34,283 bases of DNA from Entrophospora sp. SA101 (taxonomy: Eukaryota; Glomeromycota; Glomeromycetes; Entrophosporales; Entrophosporaceae). How positions within the stretch are numbered: the first letter of the stretch is position 1; each line of letters starts with the position of its first letter. The notes under the pieces were generated by a model that had not been told where the DNA came from, ran no database searches, and worked only from the letters and a program-made list of their open reading frames with translations. The position numbers were made by a program, and so were the translations under genes. The stretch is taken from positions 1-34,283 of the forward strand of contig CAUDNR010000305.1 in NCBI GenBank assembly GCA_958430865.1, in the 5' to 3' direction. Below are positions 33,777 through 34,283 of the stretch, piece after piece.

Positions 33777-34283
33777 GATAAAGATTCTCTTTTTTAAAAA
33801 ATCTTATGGATTTAATTTGTCTTCAAACTTTAGGAACTTCCTAAATTTTATTTAAAAAAATTGAATCTGACGTATTCCAAGTTCGTATATTAATAATAAT
33901 AAGGATATGGTCTCAGCCAGCATAGTGGAAGTTTGTTGTTACACACAATATTATACAGAACCCAATGCTCCTGAAACTTCACCAGATATTATAGCGTTAC
34001 CTCTCTAAATTGGAGATTAAGTTCAGATCCAATTCAAATCCAGTTTATCACTTTTTATTGCCAGAATGTTTGCTGTGTAAAGTTACGTTGCACAATATAA
34101 AAAATTAGTGTAACATTTTCAAATTTCCACTATGCTGTCTCAGCCCTGTAGTAGTATATATAGTGCAAGACACCTAGTCCCACAACTTTTCATTGTCCTT
34201 GTAGATCCTTCTCTAACTCCAAAAATGGAAATGTAACACCAAAAAAATAAGCCGTAATTTTGAAGCTAAGACCTTTCTCTACA
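33777..34283. other. Window end with MITE-like inverted repeat
   Basis: The window's last stretch has no gene that I can see. It is dominated by the inverted repeat listed separately at 33906-34148, and the final 135 bases show no recognisable feature. Confidence 0.5.
33906..34148. mobile_element. MITE-like element with inverted ends
   Basis: The left end reads TATGGTCTCAGCCAGCATAG then TGGAAGTTTG and TGTTACAC. The right end, read inward on the minus strand, is CAGGGCTGAGACAGCATAG then TGGAAATTTG and TGTTACAC. The inner parts match well and the outer tips poorly. No open frame of note lies between. I found no convincing target-site duplication, so the exact ends and the superfamily are uncertain; the CAGGG start suggests hAT. 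Confidence 0.5.

Overview
The window is a very AT-rich eukaryotic sequence with short GT-AG introns, many degraded transposon pieces and sparse genes. Its gene set fits an arbuscular mycorrhizal fungus (Glomeromycotina, Rhizophagus-like): an F-box protein with a leucine-rich-like tail, a kinase with the HGDFHDGN/DLG motif pair, a Yhm2-type mitochondrial carrier and a Pcl-type cyclin. The assignment is inferred from protein families and base composition; no sequence search was possible.

Layout. Positions 1-1072 (minus) hold an F-box gene that runs off the left edge and carries a frameshift; 1200-1590 is a decayed second copy of the same family. Positions 1600-9300 are a transposon and relic zone: a decayed hAT BED zinc finger, a tRNA-derived SINE candidate, a relic acidic-repeat coding stretch, a hairpin-forming inverted repeat, a roughly 557-bp hAT-like element with terminal inverted repeats, target-site duplication and palindromic subterminal repeats, and decayed coding fragments. 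Positions 10285-11713 (minus) hold a three-exon Pcl/Pho80-type cyclin whose cyclin box is split by about 150 residues of Ser/Asn/Asp/Glu-rich sequence. Positions 11714-17500 are essentially empty. A possible two-exon small secreted peptide lies at 17536-17735. A single-exon 494-residue glycosylated membrane protein lies at 18884-20368 (minus). Positions 22830-23560 carry two hAT relics in opposite orientation, one with TIRs and an 8-bp target-site duplication. Positions 23567-28480 are AT-rich with no gene seen.

The right end is the gene-dense part. It holds a two-exon protein kinase with a polyserine tract (28522-29987), a six-exon YHM2 citrate/oxoglutarate carrier of 314 residues (30652-32223) with a probable 5' UTR intron, a clear RAD51 pseudogene with introns retained (32509-33776), and a small inverted-repeat element at the end. 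The genes do not form a shared pathway; the region looks like a few host genes set in a transposon-rich, gene-duplicating background.
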